From: Myroides sp. JBRI-B21084
GTDB taxonomy: Bacteria; Bacteroidota; Bacteroidia; Flavobacteriales; Flavobacteriaceae
Assembly (NCBI RefSeq): GCF_030545015.1
Contig: NZ_CP120653.1
Location: 2,232,001-2,296,000 of the forward strand
DNA length: 64,000 bases
Direction: 5' to 3'
Below the pieces are notes generated by a model, which was not told the origin of the DNA, searched no databases, and saw only the letters and a program-made list of their open reading frames with translations. Below, piece by piece: positions 18,117 to 26,129 of this stretch. Position 1 is the first letter of the stretch; each line of letters starts with the position of its first letter. Position numbers and translations under genes: made by a program.

Positions 18117-19355
18117 TTAACAGTCTAATTCACCTGCAATAACGTTCATACTAGAAAGGGTAATAATGGCATCAGATAAGCTGCGGCCTTTTACAATTTC
18201 GTTAAATGCTTGGTAATAAATGAAACAAGGTCTGCGGAAGTGTAAACGGTAAGGAACACGGCTGCCATTTGTAATTAAATAGTAGCCTAATTCACCATTT
18301 CCACCTTCAACAGAGTGGTACACTTCGGTATTTGGAACTGGAATTTCGCCCATTACAATTTTAAAGTGATAAATTAGGGCTTCCATATTGTTGTATACAT
18401 CTTCTTTTGGAGGAAGGTAGTAATCGGGAACATCGGCGTGATAACCGCCTTCAGCAGGCATTTTTTCTAACGCTTGGCGAATAATTTTCATACTTTCCCA
18501 AACTTCTGCGTTACGTACACAAAAGCGATCGTAACAATCACCGTTTTGACCTACAGGAATTTCAAATTCAAAATCTTCGTACGAACAATAAGGGCTAGCA
18601 ACACGTATGTCGTAATCAACACCAGCAGCACGTAAGTTAGGGCCTGTAAAACCATAGCTCATTGCCATATCTGCGTCAACAGCACCCGCACCAATGGTAC
18701 GGTCCATAAAAATACGGTTACGTGTTAACATGTTTTCAAACTCGGTCCAAACGGCAGGAAATTCAGCTAAAAACTCATCAATTTTTCTCCAAGCTGTTTC
18801 GTTCCAATCGCGTTCAAAACCACCAATTCTACCCATGTTAGTTGTTAAACGCGCCCCACAAATCTCTTCGTAAATTTCGTATATTTTCTCGCGGTATTGC
18901 ATTACGTATAAAAAGCCGGTAAGTGCACCGGTATCAACCCCCATAACCGAACTACATATAATGTGATCGGCAATACGGGCTAATTCCATTATAATTACAC
19001 GCATGTATTGCACACGTTTTGGAATTTCGATACCTAAAGCTTTTTCAACCGTCATCCACCAACCTGTATTGTTTATTGGCGATGAACAGTAGTTTAAACG
19101 ATCGGTTAATACGTTTATTTGATAAAACGGACGGTTTTCGGCAATTTTTTCAAAGGCACGGTGAATGTATCCAACGGTTCCTTCTCCATCGATGATTTTT
19201 TCACCATCCATTAAAAGAATGTTTTGAAAAATACCGTGAGTTGCAGGGTGTGTAGGACCTAAATTTAAAATAGATAATTCTACACCATCTTTTTCTTTTG
19301 TTTCCTGGATTTGTTTTTCAAATCGCTTTTCTGGAACTAATAATAAATCAGACAT
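18117..19355 (-). CDS. nuoD: NADH-quinone oxidoreductase subunit D
   Basis: 49-kDa hydrogenase-like subunit that lines the quinone site with NuoB and NuoH. Family stretches: NLGPTHPATHGIFQNILLM with the conserved His of the quinone loop, GYIHRAFEKIAE, LDRLNYCSSPINN, and the C-terminal DAIITLSSMNVIAGELDC. An upstream ATG at 19391 would overlap nuoC by 26 bp; the ATG at 19353-19355 (MSDLLLVPEKRF) lies 10 bp after the nuoC stop and is preferred (412 residues). Confidence 0.95.
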   Translation of the reverse strand: MSDLLLVPEKRFEKQIQETKEKDGVELSILNLGPTHPATHGIFQNILLMDGEKIIDGEGTVGYIHRAFEKIAENRPFYQINVLTDRLNYCSSPINNTGWWMTVEKALGIEIPKRVQYMRVIIMELARIADHIICSSVMGVDTGALTGFLYVMQYREKIYEIYEEICGARLTTNMGRIGGFERDWNETAWRKIDEFLAEFPAVWTEFENMLTRNRIFMDRTIGAGAVDADMAMSYGFTGPNLRAAGVDYDIRVASPYCSYEDFEFEIPVGQNGDCYDRFCVRNAEVWESMKIIRQALEKMPAEGGYHADVPDYYLPPKEDVYNNMEALIYHFKIVMGEIPVPNTEVYHSVEGGNGELGYYLITNGSRVPYRLHFRRPCFIYYQAFNEIVKGRSLSDAIITLSSMNVIAGELDC

Positions 19356-19365
19356 AGTATTTGTA

Positions 19366-19887
19366 TTAGCAATTAGGACCTGTTCTACCAAAGAAACGGT
19401 CGTCTTTATCGGTTCTACCTTGATCTTCTAAAGGAAATTCTTTTCTAAGTGGGAAAGATTCCATTTCATCCATATTTAAAATACGTTTTAATTGTGGATG
19501 GTTTTTAAATACAATTCCGTAGAAATCATACGTTTCGCGCTCTTGCCAGTTTGCTGCAGGATACAACGAAACAATGCTTTCAGCCTCTGGATTGTTTGCG
19601 GGTAAAAATACTTTTACGCGTATTCTAATATTTTCGAACCAATTGTGTAAATGATAAACTACACAAAATTGGCGGTCTTGGTCATAATCTGGGTAGTGTA
19701 CACCGCAAACATCTGTTAAGAAATTAAAGTTCATTGAAGCATTTTCTTTTAAGAATTTAATCACTTCAAAAGAAGCTTCTTTTTTAACTTCAAACGCCAA
19801 CATGTCATGTAATACATGGAAATTTTCCACTTTTGGGGCAAATTGTTGGCTTAAAGTTTGCTGAATAATATCGTTTGTTAAGCTCAT
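19366..19887 (-). CDS. nuoC: NADH-quinone oxidoreductase subunit C
   Basis: 30-kDa peripheral subunit (173 residues) that joins NuoB and NuoD. Marks: FNFLTDVCGVHYPD, VVYHLHNWFENIRIRVKV, and the C-terminal signature ERETYDFYGIVFKNHPQL followed by EFPLEDQGR. It is separate from nuoD, not fused. It ends 10 bp before the preferred nuoD start and begins 1 bp after nuoB. Confidence 0.96.
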   Translation of the reverse strand: MSLTNDIIQQTLSQQFAPKVENFHVLHDMLAFEVKKEASFEVIKFLKENASMNFNFLTDVCGVHYPDYDQDRQFCVVYHLHNWFENIRIRVKVFLPANNPEAESIVSLYPAANWQERETYDFYGIVFKNHPQLKRILNMDEMESFPLRKEFPLEDQGRTDKDDRFFGRTGPNC

Positions 19888-19888
19888 G

Positions 19889-20440
19889 TTATTTAATGTT
19901 ATATGAGTTTAATAAATCTTTGTATTCATCGCTGCTTCTACGGCGAACCGATTCGTTTTTAACGATTTTTTGCAGTTCTAAAATACCGTCTAAAATTTGC
20001 TCTGGACGTGGTGGACAACCAGGTACGTAAACGTCTACAGGAATTACTTTGTCTATACCTTGTAATACCGAGTAGGTGTCAAAAACACCACCTGTACTTG
20101 CACAAGCACCAACGGCAATAACCCATTTAGGTTCGGCCATTTGTTCGTATACTTGGCGTAAAATTGGGGCCATTTTTTTTGCAATGGTTCCCATTACTAA
20201 AAGCATATCGGCTTGGCGTGGAGAAAAGCTCATACGTTCTGATCCAAATCGACCAATATCATAAGTAGCTGCCATAGTTGCCATGTATTCAATACCGCAG
20301 CACGATGTTGCAAAGGGTAACGGCCACATAGAATTGGCACGTGCTAAACCTACCACTTCGCTTAATTTGGTTGCAAAAAAACCTTCGCCCGAATAACCGG
20401 CCGGAGGTGCAACTTGTTTTATGTTTGATGGATTACTCAT
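19889..20440 (-). CDS. nuoB: NADH-quinone oxidoreductase subunit B
   Basis: Binds cluster N2, the last in the electron chain before quinone (183 residues). Ligand cysteines are visible in [11 protein letters not shown] (adjacent pair), VGACASTGG and GCPPRPEQ. The paired Cys-Cys and the CPPRP motif are decisive for NuoB. It begins 15 bp after nuoA and ends 1 bp before nuoC. Confidence 0.97.
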   Translation of the reverse strand: MSNPSNIKQVAPPAGYSGEGFFATKLSEVVGLARANSMWPLPFATSCCGIEYMATMAATYDIGRFGSERMSFSPRQADMLLVMGTIAKKMAPILRQVYEQMAEPKWVIAVGACASTGGVFDTYSVLQGIDKVIPVDVYVPGCPPRPEQILDGILELQKIVKNESVRRRSSDEYKDLLNSYNIK

Positions 20441-20455
20441 AATTAATTACTGCAT

Positions 20456-20821
20456 TTATTCAAACTCTAACCCTTTTTTCTTAAATTCATAAAGTAAGCC
20501 TATGATAAGTAAGAACATAAAAATGCCCATTTTATATAAGCCTTCCCAACCTAATTCCATGAAATTTACGGCCCATGGATACATGAAGATTACTTCAACA
20601 TCAAACAAAACAAATAGAATTGCTACTAAAAAGTAACGTACATTGAATGGTACGCGGGCATTACCGAACGATTCGATACCGCATTCAAAGTTTACATCTT
20701 TATTTTTTGATGCTTTTTTAGGACCTAAAAAACCCGAAATTATAATGGTAACAAAAACAAAACCCGCTGCCAGCCCAAGCTGCATAAGGATTGGAATTAA
20801 ATCTAATTGATTTGATTGCAT
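20456..20821 (-). CDS. nuoA: NADH-quinone oxidoreductase subunit A
   Basis: Three-helix membrane subunit (121 residues), first gene of the operon. Signature: NFECGIESFGNARVPFNVRYFLVAI (Cys loop between helices 1 and 2, shown here as CGIE and FNVRYFL) and FDVEVIFMYPWAV with the conserved acidic helix 2. ATG 20819-20821 lies about 30 bp behind a TATATTTG promoter element. The full order nuoABCDEFGHIJKLMN follows. Confidence 0.97.
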   Translation of the reverse strand: MQSNQLDLIPILMQLGLAAGFVFVTIIISGFLGPKKASKNKDVNFECGIESFGNARVPFNVRYFLVAILFVLFDVEVIFMYPWAVNFMELGWEGLYKMGIFMFLLIIGLLYEFKKKGLEFE

Positions 20822-20850
20822 GTTGTTTGGTGCATTAAATTTTCAAACTT

Positions 20851-20858
20851 CAAATATA
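20851..20858 (-). promoter_or_regulatory. -7 promoter element of the nuo operon
   Basis: The minus strand reads TATATTTG, a perfect TAnnTTTG match, 29 bp before the nuoA ATG, which leaves room for a short leader. A -33 TTTG at standard spacing is not clear. Confidence 0.55.
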
Positions 20859-20956
20859 ATTTAATACTAGCGTATAAAAAACCAATTGGTTTGCTTTGTT
20901 AAGCATTTTAACGGTTTTAGTGTAATTTATAATGGTTATAAATAATTTGTAGCTAT

Positions 20957-20984
20957 AAAAAAAACACCTGCAATTTTGCAGGTG
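20957..20984 (-). terminator. terminator of the cold-shock gene
   Basis: A 9-bp stem CACCTGCAA/TTGCAGGTG with a 2-base loop (20965-20984); on the minus strand it is followed by eight T. It lies about 40 bp past the csp stop. Confidence 0.8.
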
Positions 20985-21022
20985 CTTTGTTTTGGAACTA
21001 AGTAATATATTTTGTATGTATA

Positions 21023-21217
21023 TTATAAAACAACAACGTCTGTTGCGATTTTTCCTTTTTTCCCATCAGATTCAACGTAGTTTACTACATCGCCATCTTT
21101 TAACTCTCTTGATTTTAATCCAGAAATATGAACAAAAATGTCTTGTCCTGTTGTTTCGTCTGTAATAAAACCAAATCCTTTTGATTCATTGAAGAACTTT
21201 ACTGTACCTGTTCTCAT
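21023..21217 (-). CDS. cold-shock domain protein
   Basis: 64-residue single OB-fold protein that binds single-stranded RNA and DNA, an RNA chaperone in CspA-like families. RNP1 appears as KGFGFITDE and RNP2 as DIFVHISGL; the usual MxxGTVKFFNESKGF start is present. Length is typical. It has its own promoter (21246-21275) and terminator, so it is monocistronic. Whether it is induced by cold cannot be told; no long cold-shock leader is visible, since the predicted start of transcription is only about 25 bp upstream. Confidence 0.95.
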   Translation of the reverse strand: MRTGTVKFFNESKGFGFITDETTGQDIFVHISGLKSRELKDGDVVNYVESDGKKGKIATDVVVL

Positions 21218-21245
21218 TTGATAAAATAAATAATTAATAATGTTG

Positions 21246-21275
21246 TAAAGTTAAACTTTTTTTACTGTTTTCAAA
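21246..21275 (-). promoter_or_regulatory. promoter of the cold-shock gene
   Basis: On the minus strand TTTG, an 18-bp spacer, then TAACTTTA. This matches the Bacteroidota pattern TTTG-N17-19-TAnnTTTG in all but the last base, and ends 28 bp before the ATG. Confidence 0.6.
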
Positions 21276-21423
21276 GTTTTTCTTTCATGTTTTTACAAAA
21301 AATAATACTGTGGTTAAAATTTAGCATTTTTTAGTTAAAAATAAACACGTTTTTAAAGTAGGTTTTGATGTAATTATATTTTTTTTATTCGTTATTTTTA
21401 GTAGATACAATTATGTTTTATGC

Positions 21424-21543
21424 ATGTCTTTTCATATATTTCAACGATATCCTGTTCGTGAGGATTTAACTTCGTTTAATTCGGTATGTAACTATACAGG
21501 TTTAGATAATGATCTTGAAGCAGAAGTAGTTTTTATGAGATAG
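21424..21543 (+). CDS. possible 39-residue ORF or gene fragment
   Basis: ATG 21424 to TAG 21543 reads MSFHIFQRYPVREDL and then SFNSVCNYTGLDNDLEAEVV. The codon use looks coding-like compared with the surrounding AT-rich DNA, but no family is recognised. It could be a real small protein or the remains of a larger gene cut by the repeat element that begins right after its stop (21551). Low confidence. Confidence 0.25.
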   Translation: MSFHIFQRYPVREDLTSFNSVCNYTGLDNDLEAEVVFMR

Positions 21544-21550
21544 ATAAAGT

Positions 21551-22072
21551 CATGGATTACAAATCCGCGCCATCGGGGGAACTAATAGAACTTTTTAGTA
21601 AACATCTCGTTCCCATAAGACCGCACAGAAAATTTGAACGTTACAAAGACAAATATTGTAACAGACAAAATTCCAAAATCCCCAAAAAAAAATGAAAGAT
21701 ACCCTGTGATTTGTGCTTAACTTAATGACATTGAGCGTGAGGGTTCACTACCACTATTTTATACACTACCCAACTTTTTTTCTAATTTCGAAAAAAAGAA
21801 AAATAATCCCTAAAATTAAAAGTATATAATTAGCAAAAAACAATCTTATTTCTGCTGCAAATCCAGGTGCTCCATTTGGTTTAGGAAATTTAGTTTTTAA
21901 TATACCGAATAATCCTAATATTATCATTATTATACTTATTATTATAAATGTCATTTTATTTAAAGAATTCGTTTAATTTTTACTCACTATCTTTTCCTAT
22001 ATTTTTTTCTCCGATTGTGCGGATTTAAATTCGTTCCATCGGCTAACGCCTCGAGTGTAATCCGTGATTATA
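21551..22072. mobile_element. cassette-like element with related inverted ends
   Basis: The left end reads TCATGGATTACAAATCCGCG and CCATCGG on the plus strand. The right end, read on the minus strand, is ATCACGGATTACACTCGAGG and later CCGATGG. The two ends share TCAyGGATTACA in inverted orientation, and CCGCACA near the left end (about 21630) is matched by TGTGCGG near the right end (22016-22022). The inside holds one small minus-strand ORF. No transposase is present. The call as a non-autonomous mobile or cassette-like element is an inference from structure only. Confidence 0.35.
21766..21954 (-). CDS. small two-helix membrane protein, hypothetical
   Basis: 62 residues with two hydrophobic segments (about residues 2-19, and 39-56) joined by a short loop KTKFPKPNGAPGFAAEIR, ending FEIRKKVG. 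It looks like a plausible real small membrane protein: a clean ATG, helix-loop-helix layout and basic ends. No family is recognised. It is the only sizeable ORF inside the 21.55-22.07 kb element and would be its cargo. The function is unknown. Confidence 0.5.
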   Translation of the reverse strand: MTFIIISIIMIILGLFGILKTKFPKPNGAPGFAAEIRLFFANYILLILGIIFLFFEIRKKVG

Positions 22073-22078
22073 AAAACC

Positions 22079-22118
22079 AAACAGCCTCTTTGTAAATGTA
22101 TTGAGGTTGTTTTTTTAT
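22079..22118 (+). terminator. orphan plus-strand terminator
   Basis: AACAGCCTC pairs with GAGGTTGTT (one G-T pair) across a 14-base loop and is followed by seven T on the plus strand. No plus-strand gene of normal size lies upstream within 1 kb, apart from the 39-residue ORF, so its source transcript is unclear. Confidence 0.55.
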
Positions 22119-22150
22119 CACAAAAAGGGAAGCAAATGCATAAAAGCAAT

Positions 22151-22178
22151 AAAAAAGCCGAGCATACACTCGGCTTTT
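22151..22178 (-). terminator. terminator of the fabH-accB-accC operon
   Basis: AAAAGCCGAG and CTCGGCTTTT form a 10-bp stem with a 6-base loop. On the minus strand a T run follows. It begins 7 bp after the accC stop. Confidence 0.85.
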
Positions 22179-22184
22179 CTAGTA

Positions 22185-23537
22185 TTAATTTTCAACAGGT
22201 TTCTGAATTTTAAATGATTCCATAAACGCTGTGGTATAGTTACCTGCAATATAATCAGGATTATCCATTAACTGGCGGTGGAAAGGAATAGTGGTTTTAA
22301 TACCTTCAATCACAAACTCGTCTAACGCACGTTTCATTTTGCTAATTGCTTCTTCACGTGTTTGTGCAGTAGTAATTAATTTAGCAATCATAGAATCATA
22401 GTTAGGTGGAATGGTATAACCAGAATATACGTGCGTATCTAAACGCACACCGTGTCCGCCTGGAGCGTGTAATGTGGTTATTTTACCTGGCGATGGACGA
22501 AAATCGTTAAAAGGATCTTCGGCGTTAATACGGCACTCAATTGAATGTAATTGTGGTAAATAATCTTTACCCGAAATAGGCACACCTGCAGCTACTAAAA
22601 TTTGTTCACGAATTAAATCGTAATCAATTACTTGTTCTGTAATAGGATGTTCTACTTGTATACGGGTGTTCATTTCCATAAAATAGAAGTTGCGGTCTTT
22701 ATCAACTAAAAATTCAATAGTTCCAGCACCTTCGTATTTAATATATTCGGCAGCCTTAACAGCAGCTTCACCCATTTTTAAACGCAATTCATCGGTCATG
22801 AAAGGCGATGGAGTTTCTTCTGTTAATTTTTGGTGACGACGTTGAATCGAACAATCACGCTCTGATAAATGGCATGCTTTACCATATGAATCACCTACTA
22901 CTTGAATTTCGATATGGCGTGGGTCAACAATAAGTTTTTCCATATACATACCGTCGTTTCCAAAGGCAGCAGCAGCCTCTTGGCGTGCACTTTCCCAAGC
23001 TTTTTCAAGCTCGTCTTCTTTAAAAATTTCGCGCATACCTTTACCACCACCACCAGCTGTAGCTTTCATCATAACTGGGTAGCCAATTTCTTTAGCTACT
23101 TTCATGGCGTGTTCTAACGATTCTAATAAACCGTCTGAACCTGGTACAGTTGGCACACCAGCAGCTTTCATTGTTTCTTTAGCTGTGGCTTTGTCGCCCA
23201 TTTTATCAATCATTTCTGGAGATGCACCAATAAACTTGATACCGTGTTTTTGGCAAAGGTCTGAAAATTTTGCGTTTTCAGACAAGAAACCATATCCAGG
23301 GTGAATTGCATCTGCATTTGTAATTTCGGCAGCAGCAATAATGTTCGACATTTTAAGGTACGATTGCGCACTAGGTGCAGGGCCAATACATACCGCTTCA
23401 TCTGCAAAACGTACGTGTAAACTATCTGCATCCGCAGTAGAATAAACCGCTACGGTTTTAATACCCATTTCTTTGCAGGTTCTAATAACGCGCAAAGCAA
23501 TTTCGCCACGGTTAGCAATTAATATTTTTTTAAACAT
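22185..23537 (-). CDS. accC: acetyl-CoA carboxylase, biotin carboxylase subunit
   Basis: Carboxylates the biotin on AccB with ATP and bicarbonate, the first step of fatty acid synthesis. 450 residues, the normal length. The N-terminal fold [19 protein letters not shown] is diagnostic. The ATP-grasp glycine loop appears as [12 protein letters not shown] (about residues 159-170), with catalytic [14 protein letters not shown] near residue 290. It lies 44 bp downstream of accB and ends the fabH-accB-accC operon. Nearby rpmF and DUF177 make the usual link between membrane lipid and ribosome supply. Confidence 0.97.
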   Translation of the reverse strand: MFKKILIANRGEIALRVIRTCKEMGIKTVAVYSTADADSLHVRFADEAVCIGPAPSAQSYLKMSNIIAAAEITNADAIHPGYGFLSENAKFSDLCQKHGIKFIGASPEMIDKMGDKATAKETMKAAGVPTVPGSDGLLESLEHAMKVAKEIGYPVMMKATAGGGGKGMREIFKEDELEKAWESARQEAAAAFGNDGMYMEKLIVDPRHIEIQVVGDSYGKACHLSERDCSIQRRHQKLTEETPSPFMTDELRLKMGEAAVKAAEYIKYEGAGTIEFLVDKDRNFYFMEMNTRIQVEHPITEQVIDYDLIREQILVAAGVPISGKDYLPQLHSIECRINAEDPFNDFRPSPGKITTLHAPGGHGVRLDTHVYSGYTIPPNYDSMIAKLITTAQTREEAISKMKRALDEFVIEGIKTTIPFHRQLMDNPDYIAGNYTTAFMESFKIQKPVEN

Positions 23538-23581
23538 TTGTTTTTAGTTTTTATGAAACAATGTGTTTTAACCGTTGTTAA

Positions 23582-24070
23582 TTATGACGGATCAACTAAA
23601 AATAATGGTTGGTCAAACTCTACCGGAGATGAGTCGTCAACTAAAACTTTTACAATTTTTCCTGATATTTCTGATTCAATCTCGTTAAATAACTTCATTG
23701 CTTCAATCACACATAATACATCACCCGCTTTTACAGTTGCGCCTACTTCAACAAACGGAGCTTTATCTGGCGATGGTTTGCGGTAGAAGGTACCAATAAT
23801 TGGTGATTTTACGGTAATGTATTTATCGTCGTCATTTACTTCAGCAGCAGGTGCAGCAGCAACTGCAGGTGCTTCTGTAGCAACTGGTGCGGCAGTTTGC
23901 ATTTGTGGCATAGAAACAGGAATGTGTTGAATATAGCTTCCGTTTTCTATAGTAGCGTTTTCAGTAGTTGTTTTAATGGTGATTTTAAAATCGTCCATTT
24001 CTAATTTCACTTCAGTAGCGCCTGATTTTGCTACAAATTTGATTAGATTTTGAATTTCCTTGATATCCAT
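23582..24070 (-). CDS. accB: acetyl-CoA carboxylase, biotin carboxyl carrier protein
   Basis: Carries biotin between biotin carboxylase and carboxyltransferase. 162 residues: an N-terminal region MDIKEIQNLIKFVAKS, a linker rich in Ala/Pro (about residues 55-80), and a C-terminal biotinyl domain with the lysine in EAMKLFNEIES (about residue 124 to 134). The domain begins KSPIIGTFYRKPSPD. It lies 30 bp after fabH and 44 bp before accC. Length and order are typical. Confidence 0.97.
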   Translation of the reverse strand: MDIKEIQNLIKFVAKSGATEVKLEMDDFKITIKTTTENATIENGSYIQHIPVSMPQMQTAAPVATEAPAVAAAPAAEVNDDDKYITVKSPIIGTFYRKPSPDKAPFVEVGATVKAGDVLCVIEAMKLFNEIESEISGKIVKVLVDDSSPVEFDQPLFLVDPS

Positions 24071-24100
24071 ATAATTCTAAAATTTGTTGTTCGTTATATA

Positions 24101-25102
24101 TTAATTATTGTTTGTGTAAGCCCATTTTAGGTAAATAGCGCCCCATGTAAAACCACCACCAAAAGAAGCCAAAATTAAATTGTCGCCTTTTTTTAATTGG
24201 TTTTCAAAATCGGCTAAAAGCAAAGGCAATGTTGCCGATGTTGTGTTGCCGTATTTGTGTATATTTACTAAAACTTTATCTTCGTTTAAGCCCATACGGT
24301 TTGCGGTTGCGTCAATAATGCGTTTGTTTGCTTGGTGTGGTACCAACCAGTTTACGTCGTCGTGGGTTAGGTTGTTACGTTGCATAATTTGCTCGCTAAC
24401 ATCGGCCATACCCGAAACGGCATATTTAAATACAGTTTTACCGTCTTGGTGCACAAAATGTTGTTTATTTTTAACGGTTTCTTCAGACGGAGGAAGGATC
24501 GATCCGCCTGCTTCAATTTTTAAAAATTCGCGACCAATGCCATCACTTCTTAAAATTTCGTCTTGAAATCCATAGCCATCAGTGTTAGGTTCAATTAAAA
24601 CGGCACCAGCGCCATCGCCAAAAATAATACAAGTAGCGCGATCTGTGTAATCTATAATAGATGACATTTTATCGGCACCAATTAAAAGTACTTTTTTGTA
24701 TCTACCAGATTCTACATAGGCAGTTGCTGTTGATAAACCGTACAAAAAGCTTGAACAAGCAGCTTGTAAATCATACGAAAAAGCGTTTGTAGCACCTATT
24801 TGTGTAGCTACAAAAACACCTGTTGAAGCAACGGGCATGTCTGCAGTTGTAGTTGCCATTAGTACCAAATCTATTTCTTTTGGATCTAATCCGGTTTTTG
24901 CAATTAAGTTTTCTGCTGCTTTAATTGCCATAAATGAGGTGCCTTTATCTTTGTCTTTTAAGATTCGGCGTTCTTTGATACCCGTACGCGAAGTGATCCA
25001 CTCGTCGTTTGTATCAACCATTGTTTCTAATACTTCATTAGATAACACGTACTCTGGTACATATTTACCAACCGCTGTTATGGCTGCTGTAATCTTTGTC
25101 AT
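24101..25102 (-). CDS. fabH: beta-ketoacyl-ACP synthase III
   Basis: Starts fatty acid chains by condensing acyl-CoA with malonyl-ACP; in this phylum branched primers are common. 333 residues, thiolase fold. Catalytic triad is visible: Cys in AACSSFLYG (about residue 115), His in VPHQANKRI (about 258) and Asn in YGNTTSATLP (about 288). It lies upstream of accB and 164 bp after rpmF, with a terminator in between, so it may have its own promoter. Only one copy is seen in this window. Confidence 0.96.
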   Translation of the reverse strand: MTKITAAITAVGKYVPEYVLSNEVLETMVDTNDEWITSRTGIKERRILKDKDKGTSFMAIKAAENLIAKTGLDPKEIDLVLMATTTADMPVASTGVFVATQIGATNAFSYDLQAACSSFLYGLSTATAYVESGRYKKVLLIGADKMSSIIDYTDRATCIIFGDGAGAVLIEPNTDGYGFQDEILRSDGIGREFLKIEAGGSILPPSEETVKNKQHFVHQDGKTVFKYAVSGMADVSEQIMQRNNLTHDDVNWLVPHQANKRIIDATANRMGLNEDKVLVNIHKYGNTTSATLPLLLADFENQLKKGDNLILASFGGGFTWGAIYLKWAYTNNN

Positions 25103-25226
25103 AAGGGACTAACTTAATGTTCAAAAAAGTTGAAAAAGTGGTGAAAATTACAAAAAAAATAGCAAATAGCATTGTTTTTAGTCAAAAAATGCTGTTTTGG
25201 GTGTAATTTGTAATGATGTTAAACTA

Positions 25227-25253
25227 AAAAGCTCTCGCATTGCGAGAGCTTTT
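25227..25253 (-). terminator. terminator after rpmF
   Basis: AAAAGCTCTCGCA pairs with TGCGAGAGCTTTT, a 13-bp stem with a one-base centre, followed by T-rich DNA on the minus strand 14 bp after the rpmF stop. It separates DUF177-rpmF from fabH. Confidence 0.8.
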
Positions 25254-25266
25254 AATTTTTTATAAA

Positions 25267-25461
25267 TTAAGCTACAGCTTCTGTTTTGTCTACTAAAACT
25301 TGACCTCTGTAATATAATTTTCCTTCATGCCAGTAAGCTCTGTGCATTAAGTGTGCTTCACCAGTAACTGCGCAAGTACCAATTGTTGGTGCTACAGCTT
25401 TGTAGTGTGTTCTTCTTTTATCTCTTCTTGTTTTCGAGGTTTTTCTTTTAGGATGTGCCAT
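25267..25461 (-). CDS. rpmF: 50S ribosomal protein L32
   Basis: Small basic large-subunit protein (64 residues). The start [20 protein letters not shown] is diagnostic. Only one cysteine ([10 protein letters not shown]) is present, so the four-cysteine zinc ribbon of other bacteria is missing; this is the zinc-free form, which avoids zinc limitation. It follows the DUF177 gene by 9 bp and is probably co-transcribed, as in most bacteria. Confidence 0.96.
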   Translation of the reverse strand: MAHPKRKTSKTRRDKRRTHYKAVAPTIGTCAVTGEAHLMHRAYWHEGKLYYRGQVLVDKTEAVA

Positions 25462-25470
25462 CTTACAATA

Positions 25471-26064
25471 TTATTTATCCGTTAATAGTTGTTTTAATTT
25501 ATCCCAGCGTGGGTCAATTTCTTTATTATTGTCCGAATTTTCTTCGGTTTCGTTTGTTTCTTCTTCTAAAAAATCATCTTCGTTTATCATTTCTAGATCA
25601 TCGCTGTCTAAAAAATCTAAATCGTCTTCAAATTCTTCTTCATAGTCTGCTGCAATGTCGGGGTGTACGCGTTTGTACGGAACCGATAGAGCAATCATTT
25701 CATAAATGTATTGTGCTACACTAAATTGGAATTCGCCAAAAGGTAAAATTAATAACTCGTCGTTCTCATTATTAAATTCGTTTCCAAATTTTACTAAAAG
25801 TTTCAATGTGCCTTCTATAGGTAAATCAAAATCTTCGTTGGTAACATCGCACGGTACATTTACGGTGCCTTTGTGTGAAAAATCAAGCTCTAACATGGTT
25901 TGTTTTTTTAACAAGTTTACAGTTACCTGTATGTTAGTGCTGTTAAATTCACTGTAATTGAATAGATTGAAAAAATCGTTTTCAATAGTATATTCAAATT
26001 GATGTGTTCCTAGTTTTAACCCAGAAAACTGAATTAAAAAATCTTTTTCACTTATCATAACCAT
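25471..26064 (-). CDS. YceD/DUF177 protein, 23S rRNA accumulation factor
   Basis: Family known for its link with rpmF and, in E. coli YceD and plants, with 23S rRNA accumulation. 197 residues, strongly acidic near the C-terminus (EEEFEDDLDFLDSDDLE). The core has the DUF177 pattern FSHKGTVNVPCDVTNEDFDLPIEG near residues 58-80 with its Cys. It starts at ATG 26064 (a second ATG lies two codons on). A strong promoter lies just upstream at 26078-26106. It forms an operon with rpmF. Confidence 0.9.
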   Translation of the reverse strand: MVMISEKDFLIQFSGLKLGTHQFEYTIENDFFNLFNYSEFNSTNIQVTVNLLKKQTMLELDFSHKGTVNVPCDVTNEDFDLPIEGTLKLLVKFGNEFNNENDELLILPFGEFQFSVAQYIYEMIALSVPYKRVHPDIAADYEEEFEDDLDFLDSDDLEMINEDDFLEEETNETEENSDNNKEIDPRWDKLKQLLTDK

Positions 26065-26077
26065 CTATTTGAGCGTG

Positions 26078-26106
26078 CAAAGATATAAAAATAATTTAAT
26101 TACAAA
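26078..26106 (-). promoter_or_regulatory. promoter for DUF177-rpmF
   Basis: On the minus strand TTTG, 17-bp spacer, TATCTTTG: a full match to the Bacteroidota sigma factor consensus, ending 13 bp before the ATG. It shows that DUF177-rpmF can be expressed apart from pdxA. Confidence 0.75.
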
Positions 26107-26129
26107 CAGTTAAATTGTTTTTTTTGTTA

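Noticed and set aside
21551..22072. Integron attC sites
   Set aside because: The GTTRRRY and RYYYAAC core boxes are not met, and no integron integrase is present.
24180..24566. 128-codon plus-strand frame opposite fabH
   Set aside because: Shadow of fabH, whose catalytic residues are all in the minus-strand frame.
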